Source: a virus. Taken from it: a stretch of 25,604 nt of DNA. The stretch lies in the IMG/VR virus record IMGVR_UViG_3300036978_000053, positions 1 to 25,604 of that record; one strand, 5' to 3'. This document shows, in pieces, positions 13,915 to 21,624 of this stretch (positions are counted from its first letter, which is position 1; each line of letters starts with the position of its first letter). The notes below the pieces were generated by a model. It ran no database searches. It was not told the DNA's origin and saw only the letters and a list, made by a program, of their open reading frames with translations. Position numbers and translations under genes: made by a program.

Positions 13915-15474
13915 ATGCTTCACAAACTTATCGCCATCGCTTCAGCAGAAGTTGGCGTGAGGGAAGAAGGCGGGAATAATCGTGGAGAACGAATCCGCGA
14001 GTATCAATCCGCGACAGATTTAAACCCCGGAGCTTGGCCTTGGTGTGCCGCTTATGTGGATTGGTGTATTCGTGAATGGCTATCAATCCCACAAGTTGTA
14101 ATTTGGCTTAATCTTCAACGCAGGACTCCAGAAGAATGGCGACCCAAGACGGCACTTGCGTATGGACTAAAATCTTGGGCATTACAGCGTCCAAGCACCA
14201 CTAAAGTATATAATGATACCAATAAAGCTCAACTTGGTGACATCGTAACATTTGACTTCTCTCATGTTGGATTTGTCATTGAAGATACAGGCAAGGAAAT
14301 TGTGACTTTGGAAGGAAACGCGCTTCCATTGACATCAAAAGTTTTGACTCCACATGGATTCAAATTGATGAAAGACATTAAAGTTGGAGACAATGTGATT
14401 GATCCAGATGGAGAAGAATCATTTGTAACTGGGGTTTTCCCACAAGGATCAAGAGATTTGTATAAAATAAAACTTCAAGATAAATCAGAAGCAATTTCAT
14501 GCGATCAACATTTATGGAAAATACAAATTGATGGAAGAAAAGATAAAGTATTAAACACTATTGATCTTAAAAAAAGAGTTAATTCAAAAGCACTACGATC
14601 AAGAATACCTCAAATACAACCAGTAAATTTTTCATTCAATGATAATCTTCCAATCGAGCCATATTTGATGGGGTTACTTATTGGTAAGGGTGGAATGTCA
14701 TCGGATTATCTTGGATTCACAAATATAGATGATGAAATAATTGATCATGTAAAAAACAATCTTGTATCTGGTCATATTTTAAAACCTCATATTGAAAACA
14801 AAAATACAGTTAGAGGTAATTACAGGATTATTTCTGAATCAAAATGCAAAAATGAAATGATTCGTATTTTGAAAGAATTAAACCTCCAAGGTAAAAAATC
14901 TTTTGAAAAGTTTATACCGGAAATATACAAAAATTCATCAATCGAAAACAGGTTGAGCTTGCTTCAGGGATTAATGGATTCAGATGGTAGTGTTGATAAA
15001 ATTGGGAGATGTGATTTCTCATCTTCATCAAAACAATTGAGCGAAGATGTTATGGATTTAATTCGATCTCTCGGCGGTAGGTGCGCGTTGAATGTAAAAA
15101 CAAATATATTTTACACATCACCAAATCAAAAAACACCAAAACAAGCCAGAGATTGTTATAGGCTTCAAAACATAAATATGCCATTCTTCAATCCATTTAG
15201 ACTGAAAAGGAAGAAAGAGAGATTTAAGTTTAGAAACGCAGCTTGGGCAAGAAGGATTGTTTCTGTTGAGCCATGTGGAACTGGAGAAGTTCAGTGTATT
15301 TCTGTATCCGCAAAATCGAATCTTTTTATTACTGACAACTACATTCCAACGCACAATACCAATGGTAAGGGCGAAAGAGACTCAACAAGCGGAGATGGAG
15401 TCTGGAAAAAAATTAGAAAGAAATCTCTTGTAAAAGATTTGATTCGCATTCATCCAAGTATCGCATCGATATAA
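13915..15474 (+). CDS. Endolysin (CHAP/NlpC-like peptidase) interrupted by an intein
   Basis: The 519-residue precursor consists of an N-extein (1-135), an intein (136-481) and a C-extein (482-519), which would splice to 173 residues. The exteins form a Cys/His peptidase of the kind used as phage lysins: Cys44 in WPWCAAYVDWC, His117 in SHVGFV, and the EGN motif at 133-135. Spliced, the junction reads EGN-TNGKGERDSTSGDGVW, the normal continuation in this family. It presumably cleaves peptidoglycan peptides during lysis. It directly follows two holin-like genes and a lipoprotein. The precursor should be inactive until spliced, because the break falls at a conserved active-site motif. The start is ATG 13915; no Shine-Dalgarno is visible. 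Confidence 0.85.
   Translation: MLHKLIAIASAEVGVREEGGNNRGERIREYQSATDLNPGAWPWCAAYVDWCIREWLSIPQVVIWLNLQRRTPEEWRPKTALAYGLKSWALQRPSTTKVYNDTNKAQLGDIVTFDFSHVGFVIEDTGKEIVTLEGNALPLTSKVLTPHGFKLMKDIKVGDNVIDPDGEESFVTGVFPQGSRDLYKIKLQDKSEAISCDQHLWKIQIDGRKDKVLNTIDLKKRVNSKALRSRIPQIQPVNFSFNDNLPIEPYLMGLLIGKGGMSSDYLGFTNIDDEIIDHVKNNLVSGHILKPHIENKNTVRGNYRIISESKCKNEMIRILKELNLQGKKSFEKFIPEIYKNSSIENRLSLLQGLMDSDGSVDKIGRCDFSSSSKQLSEDVMDLIRSLGGRCALNVKTNIFYTSPNQKTPKQARDCYRLQNINMPFFNPFRLKRKKERFKFRNAAWARRIVSVEPCGTGEVQCISVSAKSNLFITDNYIPTHNTNGKGERDSTSGDGVWKKIRKKSLVKDLIRIHPSIASI
14320..15357 (+). mobile_element. Intein with LAGLIDADG endonuclease domain (346 aa)
   Basis: Block A starts ALPLTSKVLTPHGFKLMKDI followed by KVGDNV, with Ala as residue 1. 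Block B reads SCDQHLW, with His199 and Trp201. The endonuclease part has LMGLLIGKGG (251-260) and LQGLMDSDG (350-358). Block F reads VQCISV, with Cys461, and the end is FITDNYIPTHN, closing with His480-Asn481. The first C-extein residue is Thr482. Ala1 with Trp at B:12 and Cys at F:4 resembles class 3 inteins; the usual Thr at F:5 is Ile here. In the first LAGLIDADG motif the catalytic Asp is Lys258, so the endonuclease may be inactive. The stretch is markedly more A+T-rich than its flanks, consistent with separate origin. Confidence 0.88.
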
Positions 15475-15480
15475 ATAAAT

Positions 15481-16245
15481 ATGGCTAATATTGCACACAG
15501 ATGGAAAAAAGTGTTAGCAGTTTCATGCACTCATGCAAAATACTGCGACAAGGAAGCGTGGAAAGCAGTAATGGCATTTAAAGAAAAATACAAGCCAGAC
15601 ACAATCCTTCATCTCGGCGACTTTATTGATATGTCTGCGCTAATGGGGAATGGTGCTGGTTCTGGAAGTGATGGAGATGAGATAACTCCAGATATTGATA
15701 CTGGATTAATGCACTTGCGAGAACTGATGGCTGGATGCAAAGACCCATACATCCTTTGTGGCAACCATGAAGATCGTGCTTGGAAGCTAACAAATAGCAA
15801 AAATGCTGTTACATCATATTGCGCTCACAAGATTATTTCCGCGATTGAAGATACATCAAAAAAACTTAAAGCAAGATTGATTCCGTATTCTGGAATTGAA
15901 CAAATTGTTGATATAGCAGACATGGGATTTACTCATGGAACTTGTTATGGAGAATCTGCGGCAAGAGACATGGCAGAGCAATATTGTGATAGAAGCAGGC
16001 GCAAAATAATTATGGGGCATACTCATCGTGTAGCCATTCAAAATGCCAGAACATATCATGGTGGAACTTGCTATAATATTGGAACTCTTACTGCTCGCGG
16101 AGCATTAGAATATGCAAAAAATCGCAGAAGCACATTCAGTTGGTGTCAAGGATGGTTGTGGGGAGAGTATTGCGAGTCATTGCATCAATCATCACTTCAA
16201 ATCACGCAACGCTCAAAAGGAGATGTGTGGAGACTTCCAATATGA
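15481..16245 (+). CDS. Metallophosphoesterase-like protein
   Basis: This 254-residue protein has the calcineurin-type phosphoesterase series: first motif VSCTHA (Cys16-Thr17-His18), LHLGDFID (Asp47), CGNHEDR (Asn95, His96), FTHG (His152) and MGHTHR (His180, His182). The family hydrolyses phosphate esters with a two-metal centre. The first motif is normally Asp-x-His, and here Cys replaces Asp, which would alter one metal site. The remaining ligands are intact. The protein is Cys-rich for its size. It starts six bases after the endolysin stop on the leader ATAAATAAAT and overlaps the next gene by ATGA. Possible roles are nucleotide or nucleic-acid processing; nothing in the sequence selects one. 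Confidence 0.85.
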   Translation: MANIAHRWKKVLAVSCTHAKYCDKEAWKAVMAFKEKYKPDTILHLGDFIDMSALMGNGAGSGSDGDEITPDIDTGLMHLRELMAGCKDPYILCGNHEDRAWKLTNSKNAVTSYCAHKIISAIEDTSKKLKARLIPYSGIEQIVDIADMGFTHGTCYGESAARDMAEQYCDRSRRKIIMGHTHRVAIQNARTYHGGTCYNIGTLTARGALEYAKNRRSTFSWCQGWLWGEYCESLHQSSLQITQRSKGDVWRLPI

Positions 16246-16544
16246 CACCAAACGATTTTTTAAAAATCATACAGGATAGTATTCATAAACAATACGAGCC
16301 TGTTCCTAAAGGTTGGTATTCATGCAAAGACTTGTGCAAGTTGTGGAATCTTACTCCAACTGCAACAAAAAAACGAATCAATGCTGGAGTAAAACTTGGC
16401 ATTGTTGAGAAAAAATATTATTTCTTGCCTCGCAAAAACAAAGCAATGCACAAAACCCCACATTATTTTTTCCATGAAAAAAAAGATCGTAAAAAAGAAA
16501 ATCAACGGACATCTGTGGAAAATACAATTCGGTCACGCAGGTAA
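16242..16544 (+). CDS. Small winged-helix-like DNA-binding protein (100 aa)
   Basis: This 100-residue protein starts at ATG 16242, overlapping the previous stop (ATGA). An open frame extends upstream to 16140, but that part is the metallophosphoesterase gene read in another frame. The segment GWYSCKDLCKLWNLTPTATK followed by KRINAGVKLGIVEKK (about 24-58) reads as a helix-turn-helix with a wing, as in small regulators. The C-terminal part is basic and rich in His and Lys. The 3' end overlaps the next gene by 71 bases in a different frame, so the last 24 residues may be constrained by that gene. Role unknown; a DNA-binding regulator is plausible. Confidence 0.6.
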   Translation: MTPNDFLKIIQDSIHKQYEPVPKGWYSCKDLCKLWNLTPTATKKRINAGVKLGIVEKKYYFLPRKNKAMHKTPHYFFHEKKDRKKENQRTSVENTIRSRR

Positions 16545-16770
16545 AACCGATAAAGTTGATAACGATGGAATCTGTGATTACGACAAAAGAACAATTTTTA
16601 TCAATCCAAAGTCTGGAAGAAATCTTCTTAATGTATTATCACATGAATTGCTCCATGCAAGGTTTAAAGACCTTGAAGAAGATGCCGTCGAGGAAATGGG
16701 AACTCTAATTGAAGATGTATACTGGGAAATGCTACAAATATCTTTTGACAAAAACAAAGTAGAAAAGTAA
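16474..16770 (+). CDS. Small HExxH metallopeptidase-like protein (98 aa)
   Basis: This 98-residue protein contains the zinc-protease motif SHELLHARF (His57-Glu58-x-x-His61), with acids downstream (Glu73, Glu74, Glu78) that could supply a third ligand. The N-terminus is very basic (KKKIVKKK), and GHLWKIQFGHAG and DGICDYDKRTIFIN look like strand regions before the helix. This resembles small SprT-like or phage-specific zincins. The frame is open back to 16396, but ATG 16474 is preferred because coding-like text begins there and the overlap with the upstream gene is shortest. Substrate unknown. Position among lysis and fibre genes would suit virion maturation, cell-wall or host-protein processing. 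Confidence 0.7.
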   Translation: MKKKIVKKKINGHLWKIQFGHAGKTDKVDNDGICDYDKRTIFINPKSGRNLLNVLSHELLHARFKDLEEDAVEEMGTLIEDVYWEMLQISFDKNKVEK

Positions 16771-16791
16771 ATAAACCTTTTGATTTAAGAT

Positions 16792-18669
16792 ATGCCAATC
16801 ACTTTTCCTATACCTACATTTATTGGAGAAACTTTTTTTGCTGGAGGAAAAGGTTGGCAATGGAATGGGTTTGCATGGGATTCAATTGCTAATACCGCTG
16901 CGGTTGGCGCAACAGGCCCAGTTGGAGCTACAGGCCCAACTGGAGCAACTGGAGTTCAAGGTTTGACTGGTTCCACTGGAGCAACAGGTTTGCAAGGGTC
17001 AACTGGAATAGGTTCTACAGGCGCAACAGGATTACAAGGATTAATTGGAGCTACTGGCCCACAAGGAGTCCAAGGAATTCAAGGTATCCAAGGCGATGCT
17101 GGCGCGACTGGCTCTACTGGACTTACAGGTGGACAAGGATCAACTGGTGCTACAGGACTCCAAGGCATTCAAGGCGGCACGGGAGCTACAGGAGTTGCTG
17201 GATTAGATGGTTCAACGGGCGCGACGGGCGTTACAGGTGTTCAAGGCGCAACTGGAGCTACAGGAGCGACGGGATTAACAGGCGGGCAAGGTTCTACTGG
17301 ATTACAAGGAAGCACTGGTGCTACTGGAGTTCAAGGAATTCAAGGCAATCAAGGCTCCACTGGCGCAACTGGCGTGATTGGAGGACAAGGAAGCACTGGA
17401 GCTACTGGTATTACTGGTTCTCAAGGCGCAACTGGAACTACAGGTGCAACTGGCGTTACAGGAGATGTTGGAGCAACTGGACTTACTGGAGCAACTGGAT
17501 TAGGAGCTACAGGTGCAACTGGTTTAACTGGAGCAACTGGAGCGGCTGGACAATCTTCATCTTTCTACAATTACAAAGCTGATGCAGTTACATTATCTGG
17601 AGTTCCAACAGTTCAAACATTGTATTGGAATAACGCAACGCAGACATCCTCTACGATTGTAACGCTTTCTCACATTGATGCGCTCGGAAACGACATTGAT
17701 GTTTTCTTCCCTTTATTCAAAACAAACGATACATTTATTATCCAAGATCAAGGAAACTCAAACAACTTTCAAACTTGGAGGATTACAGCTACTCCTACTG
17801 TTGTTCTTAATAGTTATATCTCAATTCCAGTAACACTTGTTACTTCTGGAGGAACATCTCAATTTGCAAACAACCAGCAACTTATTTTTGCAATTGTTAC
17901 TTCTGGTCTTACTGGAGCTACTGGAATTCAAGGCAGCACGGGGGCAACTGGTGTTGCGGGAGGACAAGGAGCGACTGGAGCAACTGGAGTAACTGGAGGA
18001 CAGGGATCAACAGGTTCTACAGGCGCAACTGGCATACAAGGTATTCAAGGTATACAAGGGTCAACTGGAGCTACAGGAGTTCAAGGAATTCAAGGAGCAA
18101 CTGGATCGACTGGCGTTCAAGGTGTTCAAGGCATACAGGGCATCCAAGGAGCTACAGGTTCTACAGGTTTGACTGGTCTTCAAGGGTCTACAGGTGCTAC
18201 AGGAACTCAAGGCATTCAAGGTATACAAGGCAGCACGGGGGCGATTGGTGTTCAAGGTGTCCAAGGTATTCAAGGATCAACTGGTTCTACGGGTGCAACA
18301 GGATTAACAGGTGGGCAAGGTTCTACTGGGGCTACTGGAATTGGGTCAACAGGTGCCACTGGAGTTCAAGGTGTGCAGGGTATTCAAGGCATACAAGGTT
18401 CTACTGGAGCCACTGGTGCAGGAACTCAAGGTTCAACAGGAGCTACTGGAGTTGGAAATCAAGGAGCGACTGGAGCGACTGGCCCTGCTGGGAGTGGTGG
18501 AGGAGCAACTGGAGCGGGAACAGATGCAATTTTCTTTTTGAATGGACAAACAGTAAATACTTCTTACACAATTCCAGTATCACGAAATGCTGGTAGTTTC
18601 GGCCCGATAACAATTGCATCTGGAGCTGCTGTTACAGTTCCAACTGGTGGAGTTTGGACAGTTGTGTAA
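16792..18669 (+). CDS. Collagen-like fibre protein 2 (625 aa)
   Basis: This 625-residue fibre protein opens with a short Trp-rich unit ([20 protein letters not shown], residues 12-31), a type seen at the start of phage fibre proteins. Collagen-like repeats run from about 39 to 252 and 372 to 575. They mix Gly-Ala-Thr with Gly-Ile-Gln and Gly-Ser-Thr triplets. A beta-rich insert occupies about 253-371 ([15 protein letters not shown] onward). The last 47 residues (579-625, from [10 protein letters not shown] to GGVWTVV) form a module shared with the next gene. The Gly-x-y register is kept except at short Gly-x-Gly breaks. It likely forms a trimeric host-binding or decorating fibre. Confidence 0.85.
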   Translation: MPITFPIPTFIGETFFAGGKGWQWNGFAWDSIANTAAVGATGPVGATGPTGATGVQGLTGSTGATGLQGSTGIGSTGATGLQGLIGATGPQGVQGIQGIQGDAGATGSTGLTGGQGSTGATGLQGIQGGTGATGVAGLDGSTGATGVTGVQGATGATGATGLTGGQGSTGLQGSTGATGVQGIQGNQGSTGATGVIGGQGSTGATGITGSQGATGTTGATGVTGDVGATGLTGATGLGATGATGLTGATGAAGQSSSFYNYKADAVTLSGVPTVQTLYWNNATQTSSTIVTLSHIDALGNDIDVFFPLFKTNDTFIIQDQGNSNNFQTWRITATPTVVLNSYISIPVTLVTSGGTSQFANNQQLIFAIVTSGLTGATGIQGSTGATGVAGGQGATGATGVTGGQGSTGSTGATGIQGIQGIQGSTGATGVQGIQGATGSTGVQGVQGIQGIQGATGSTGLTGLQGSTGATGTQGIQGIQGSTGAIGVQGVQGIQGSTGSTGATGLTGGQGSTGATGIGSTGATGVQGVQGIQGIQGSTGATGAGTQGSTGATGVGNQGATGATGPAGSGGGATGAGTDAIFFLNGQTVNTSYTIPVSRNAGSFGPITIASGAAVTVPTGGVWTVV

Positions 18670-18717
18670 AAATGTTTGACTTATTTTTGAAACAATGTAA
18701 AAAGGATTGAATCTTAT

Positions 18718-19374
18718 ATGTCTTGCGGATGCTCTAACTCTACTTCAACAGCCTGCCCAGAGGTTCCATACCCAACGATTTCATCTGAATCAGTTCCAAG
18801 TTTGATTGGAAATCTTGTTTATGCTCTTTATGGAACTATTGAGAAATCGGTTTCTTCTGGACGAGTAATCTGGAATATTCCTTGCGACCCTAATAACACT
18901 ACAGAGATTTTTGATCAACCTCGTCTTACTGACGAAGGTTTGATGTGTTATTTTATTCGCCTTGCTAATGACGGCACATTCATGGGTGCAACTGGGCCTA
19001 TTGGATCAACTGGATCAACTGGCCCGCAAGGTTCTACAGGATCAACTGGGCCTATTGGAGCAACTGGTTCTGCCGGGCCTGCTGGTGGAGCAACTGGAGC
19101 AACTGGGCCTGCTGGTGCTACTGGCCCGTCTGGTGGGCCTACTGGAGCTACTGGAGCTACTGGCGCAAATGGAACAAATGGAGCAACTGGAGCCACGGGC
19201 ATTGGAGCAATAGGAGGATCGGGAACGAATGAAGTATTCTTCTTGAATGACCAAGCAGTGACTGCAAGTTATTCAATTCCATCAACTAAAAACGCAATGA
19301 CCGCAGGGCCAATCACAGTCAATGCAGGAGTCACAGTCACCATCCCAAGTGGATCAGTTTGGACAGTAGTATAA
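18718..19374 (+). CDS. Collagen-like fibre protein 3 (218 aa)
   Basis: This 218-residue protein has a non-collagen N-terminal part (1-88) starting [20 protein letters not shown], with Cys3, 5, 13, 56 and 77. That is followed by a short collagen-like stretch (about 90-168, Gly-Ala-Thr, Gly-Ser-Thr and Gly-Pro triplets). The ending module (172-218, [20 protein letters not shown] onward) aligns without gaps with the end of the preceding collagen-like protein. The N-terminal segment with [20 protein letters not shown] probably attaches it to the virion. AAAAAGGA lies about 12 bases upstream of the start, a weakly placed Shine-Dalgarno. Confidence 0.8.
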   Translation: MSCGCSNSTSTACPEVPYPTISSESVPSLIGNLVYALYGTIEKSVSSGRVIWNIPCDPNNTTEIFDQPRLTDEGLMCYFIRLANDGTFMGATGPIGSTGSTGPQGSTGSTGPIGATGSAGPAGGATGATGPAGATGPSGGPTGATGATGANGTNGATGATGIGAIGGSGTNEVFFLNDQAVTASYSIPSTKNAMTAGPITVNAGVTVTIPSGSVWTVV

Positions 19375-19386
19375 AGGATAAAAATT

Positions 19387-19980
19387 ATGGCAATCACATT
19401 AAACGGAACAACTGGTGTAGTAACGCCGGGAGCAACAGTAGGATCAATCACAGGTATCCTCAAAGCGACATCTGGAGTTGTATCACAAGCTGTAGCTGGA
19501 AGCGACTATGGACAATTGACTCTCGCTACTGCACAAACTGCATCTGGAACTGCTGTTGACTTTACTGGGATTCCAAGTTGGGCAAAGCGGATTACTGTGA
19601 TGTTTGGAGGGGTAAGTTTGAGCGGCACAAGCTCGTTCCTTATTCAAGTTGGAACAAGTAGCGGCGTTGTCAATACTGGTTATTCTGGTGGTGGAACAAG
19701 ATACGGTGGCGCGTTTGTTGCTGCTGCATCTGGCACAGCAGGAATCAGTCCTTGGAACATAACACCAAGTGCAGCATACAGTGGTCATGCAATCTGGACT
19801 CTTATAGAAGGAAATTTTTGGGCTTGCTCCCTTAACCTTGGCGCATCTGGTGGAACAGAATCGGGTGGCGTGGGTGGCGGTTCCGTAACTCTTTCTGGAA
19901 CTCTTGACCGAGTTCGTATCACCACAGTCAACGGCACAGACACATTCGACGCTGGAACAATTAACATCTCTTACGAATAA
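19387..19980 (+). CDS. Tail fibre-type protein (197 aa)
   Basis: This 197-residue protein begins MAITLNGTTGVVTPGATVGS, the sort of N-terminal phrase common in phage tail fibre and receptor-binding proteins. The rest is rich in Gly, Ser, Thr and Ala with beta-strand patterns (RITVMFGGVSLSGTSSFLIQ; SVTLSGTLDRVRITTVNGTD), as in fibre tips. It has an AAAGGA eight bases upstream of the ATG, one of the better Shine-Dalgarno sites here. The stop overlaps the next start (TAATG). It probably contributes to host recognition with its neighbours; no enzyme motif is visible. Confidence 0.75.
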   Translation: MAITLNGTTGVVTPGATVGSITGILKATSGVVSQAVAGSDYGQLTLATAQTASGTAVDFTGIPSWAKRITVMFGGVSLSGTSSFLIQVGTSSGVVNTGYSGGGTRYGGAFVAAASGTAGISPWNITPSAAYSGHAIWTLIEGNFWACSLNLGASGGTESGGVGGGSVTLSGTLDRVRITTVNGTDTFDAGTINISYE

Positions 19981-20474
19981 TGGCAACATCACTCACACTC
20001 GAAAACGATAGCTCCCTCGCGCAAGGGTATATCAAAGTCAATGGCTCAACTGCCGCTACGCTGACTACCTCTGGAATTACTGGAAATCTGACTGGTAACG
20101 CAGATACTGCTACCAAGTTCTCCACTACGACTGGTTCTGCTCCTGCCTACGCTTGCCGTGCATGGGTAAACTTCGATGGAACCCGCGATACTACTGGCGC
20201 AGTTAGCACAGCAAATACAAATCGTCTTATCCGCGCAAGTGGAAATGTGGCGAGTGTGTTAAGGAATGCTGCTGGTGGTTATACTGTGAATTTTACTACA
20301 GCGATGAGTGATGCGAATTATAGTGTTGTTTTAACAAGTTCAATTGTAACAACTGGAGTTACAAGAGGAAATTATATTGAAGCGATTACTTCTACGGCTG
20401 CGGTAGTAAGGTATTATGAAAACAATGTTCCAGCAGATACCGCAGTAAATTGCGTTCAAATTTTCGGAAACTAA
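19980..20474 (+). CDS. Tail fibre-type protein with AWVNF domain (164 aa)
   Basis: This 164-residue fibre protein has an N-terminal linker (1-50, SGITGNLTGNADTATKFSTT, a frequent tail-fibre phrase). A globular domain follows, from AWVNFDG (61-67) through GGYTVNFTTAMSDANYSV (99-116) to the end VNCVQIFGN. The AWVNF...AMxDANYSV pattern is common at fibre ends in phages of several hosts. The same domain occurs in the next gene in an enlarged form, suggesting duplication. The start overlaps the previous stop codon by one base. Confidence 0.8.
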   Translation: MATSLTLENDSSLAQGYIKVNGSTAATLTTSGITGNLTGNADTATKFSTTTGSAPAYACRAWVNFDGTRDTTGAVSTANTNRLIRASGNVASVLRNAAGGYTVNFTTAMSDANYSVVLTSSIVTTGVTRGNYIEAITSTAAVVRYYENNVPADTAVNCVQIFGN

Positions 20475-20479
20475 TCATT

Positions 20480-21214
20480 ATGCCAACAACAATCGACTCC
20501 GCAGGTATTACTTTTAACGATGCGACTTCGCTGACGAGTGCGAATATCGGCACAGCACAGCTTGTCAATGGTTCTGTCACCGCAGCAAAACTTGGCACTA
20601 ACGAGCAAAAGCAGATTGCCAAAGCATGGGTGAATTTTAATGGAGTTGCAATAGAATCAACTAACCTTCCATCTACTGTAACAATTTCTTGCAATTCTGG
20701 ATCAACAACTGGAACATATACAATATCTACTGGAGGATGGTCTTCCAGTTTTATTGGTGTAATCTATAAAATTACACAAATCAATGGTGTAGTTGGTGGA
20801 ACACTTGGAGGAGTAAATGTTTCTACTTTAGGAATCCAGATTATTTCAGTTGAAAGCTCAACATCTGCTACATTTAGATTTTTGTCTGGAACAACAACTT
20901 CAGCGCAATCAGTAACTGGAACTGGATCAGCCTCAAGTGGAATTTCAGTCACTACATCCGGCATCCGCTCCAGCTACAATGTAACAAGCGTAACTAAAAC
21001 AGGAACTGGTCAATATACAATTAACTTTACTGTAGCAATGGCAGATGCAAATTATTCTGTGTCTTTTACAACAAACAGAGTTGTTTCAGCGAATATAGCA
21101 ATGCCTTCTGTTACATCCACATCTACTACATCTTTTAATGTAATCTGCCAAGATATAGCCACTTCAGCATTTGGAGATTGCACGATTGGCCTTATTCAAG
21201 TTTTCGGAAACTAA
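20480..21214 (+). CDS. Tail fibre-type protein with enlarged AWVNF domain (244 aa)
   Basis: This 244-residue protein is related to the preceding gene product. The N-terminus (TIDSAGITFNDATSLTSANI) is a fibre linker. The domain begins at AWVNFNG (49-55) and resumes at GIRSSYNVTSV (161 onward) with QYTINFTVAMADANYSV (178-194), ending LIQVFGN. The matching region in the neighbour has only about 18 residues between these blocks. Here about 105 residues, rich in Ser, Thr, Val and Gly, are inserted, so one loop appears replaced by a separate beta-rich unit. I use ATG 20480, six bases after the previous stop; an in-frame TTG upstream lies inside that gene. Confidence 0.8.
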   Translation: MPTTIDSAGITFNDATSLTSANIGTAQLVNGSVTAAKLGTNEQKQIAKAWVNFNGVAIESTNLPSTVTISCNSGSTTGTYTISTGGWSSSFIGVIYKITQINGVVGGTLGGVNVSTLGIQIISVESSTSATFRFLSGTTTSAQSVTGTGSASSGISVTTSGIRSSYNVTSVTKTGTGQYTINFTVAMADANYSVSFTTNRVVSANIAMPSVTSTSTTSFNVICQDIATSAFGDCTIGLIQVFGN

Positions 21215-21218
21215 TTTT

Positions 21219-21623
21219 ATGTTTATCACCTATCCACAACCAAACGGACAAGTAGCAGTAGTCATCCCATGCGGAGATGTTAATGACGCAATCAAAGATG
21301 TTCCAGAAGGAGTAGAATACAAGATTGTTGATTTAGTTGACATTGATAACGACTACTTCAACGCATATGAGTTTGACGCTGAAACTGGCGCAAAGGTAAA
21401 CATTGATAAAACCAAGGTTATTCACCTTGATAAGTTCCGTTCTGCTCGCGCTCCGAAACTTGCTAAACTCGACATCGACTTTATGAAGGCAGTCGAGGCT
21501 AACGACGAAGTGAAGAAGACTGAAATCATTTCCGCAAAGCAAGCACTCCGCGATGTCACTTTGATTCCGCTTCCAGATGACCTTGCTGGCATCAAAGCAA
21601 CTTGGCCCGATATTCTGAATTAA
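21219..21623 (+). CDS. Tail-assembly chaperone-like protein (134 aa)
   Basis: This 134-residue protein has an N-terminal beta-rich part (FITYPQPNGQVAVVIPCGDV, then VEYKIVDLVDIDNDYFNAYE) and a helical C-terminal half. The C-terminal half reads DKFRSARAPKLAKLDIDFMK, then ISAKQALRDVT, and ends IKATWPDILN. The pattern of helical R/K-rich segment, L-D-x-D-F-M-K-A and K-Q-A-L-R-D-V-T before a terminal W-P-D resembles proteins encoded after tail-fibre genes that help fibre assembly. That fits its place directly behind five fibre genes. It is probably not itself in the virion. ATG 21219 is preferred over an upstream in-frame TTG inside the preceding gene. Confidence 0.7.
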   Translation: MFITYPQPNGQVAVVIPCGDVNDAIKDVPEGVEYKIVDLVDIDNDYFNAYEFDAETGAKVNIDKTKVIHLDKFRSARAPKLAKLDIDFMKAVEANDEVKKTEIISAKQALRDVTLIPLPDDLAGIKATWPDILN

Positions 21624-21624
21624 T

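Noticed and set aside
18061-19254. - strand and other-frame open frames across the second and third collagen-like genes
   Set aside because: They are by-products of the triplet repeat; composition is explained wholly by the + strand genes.
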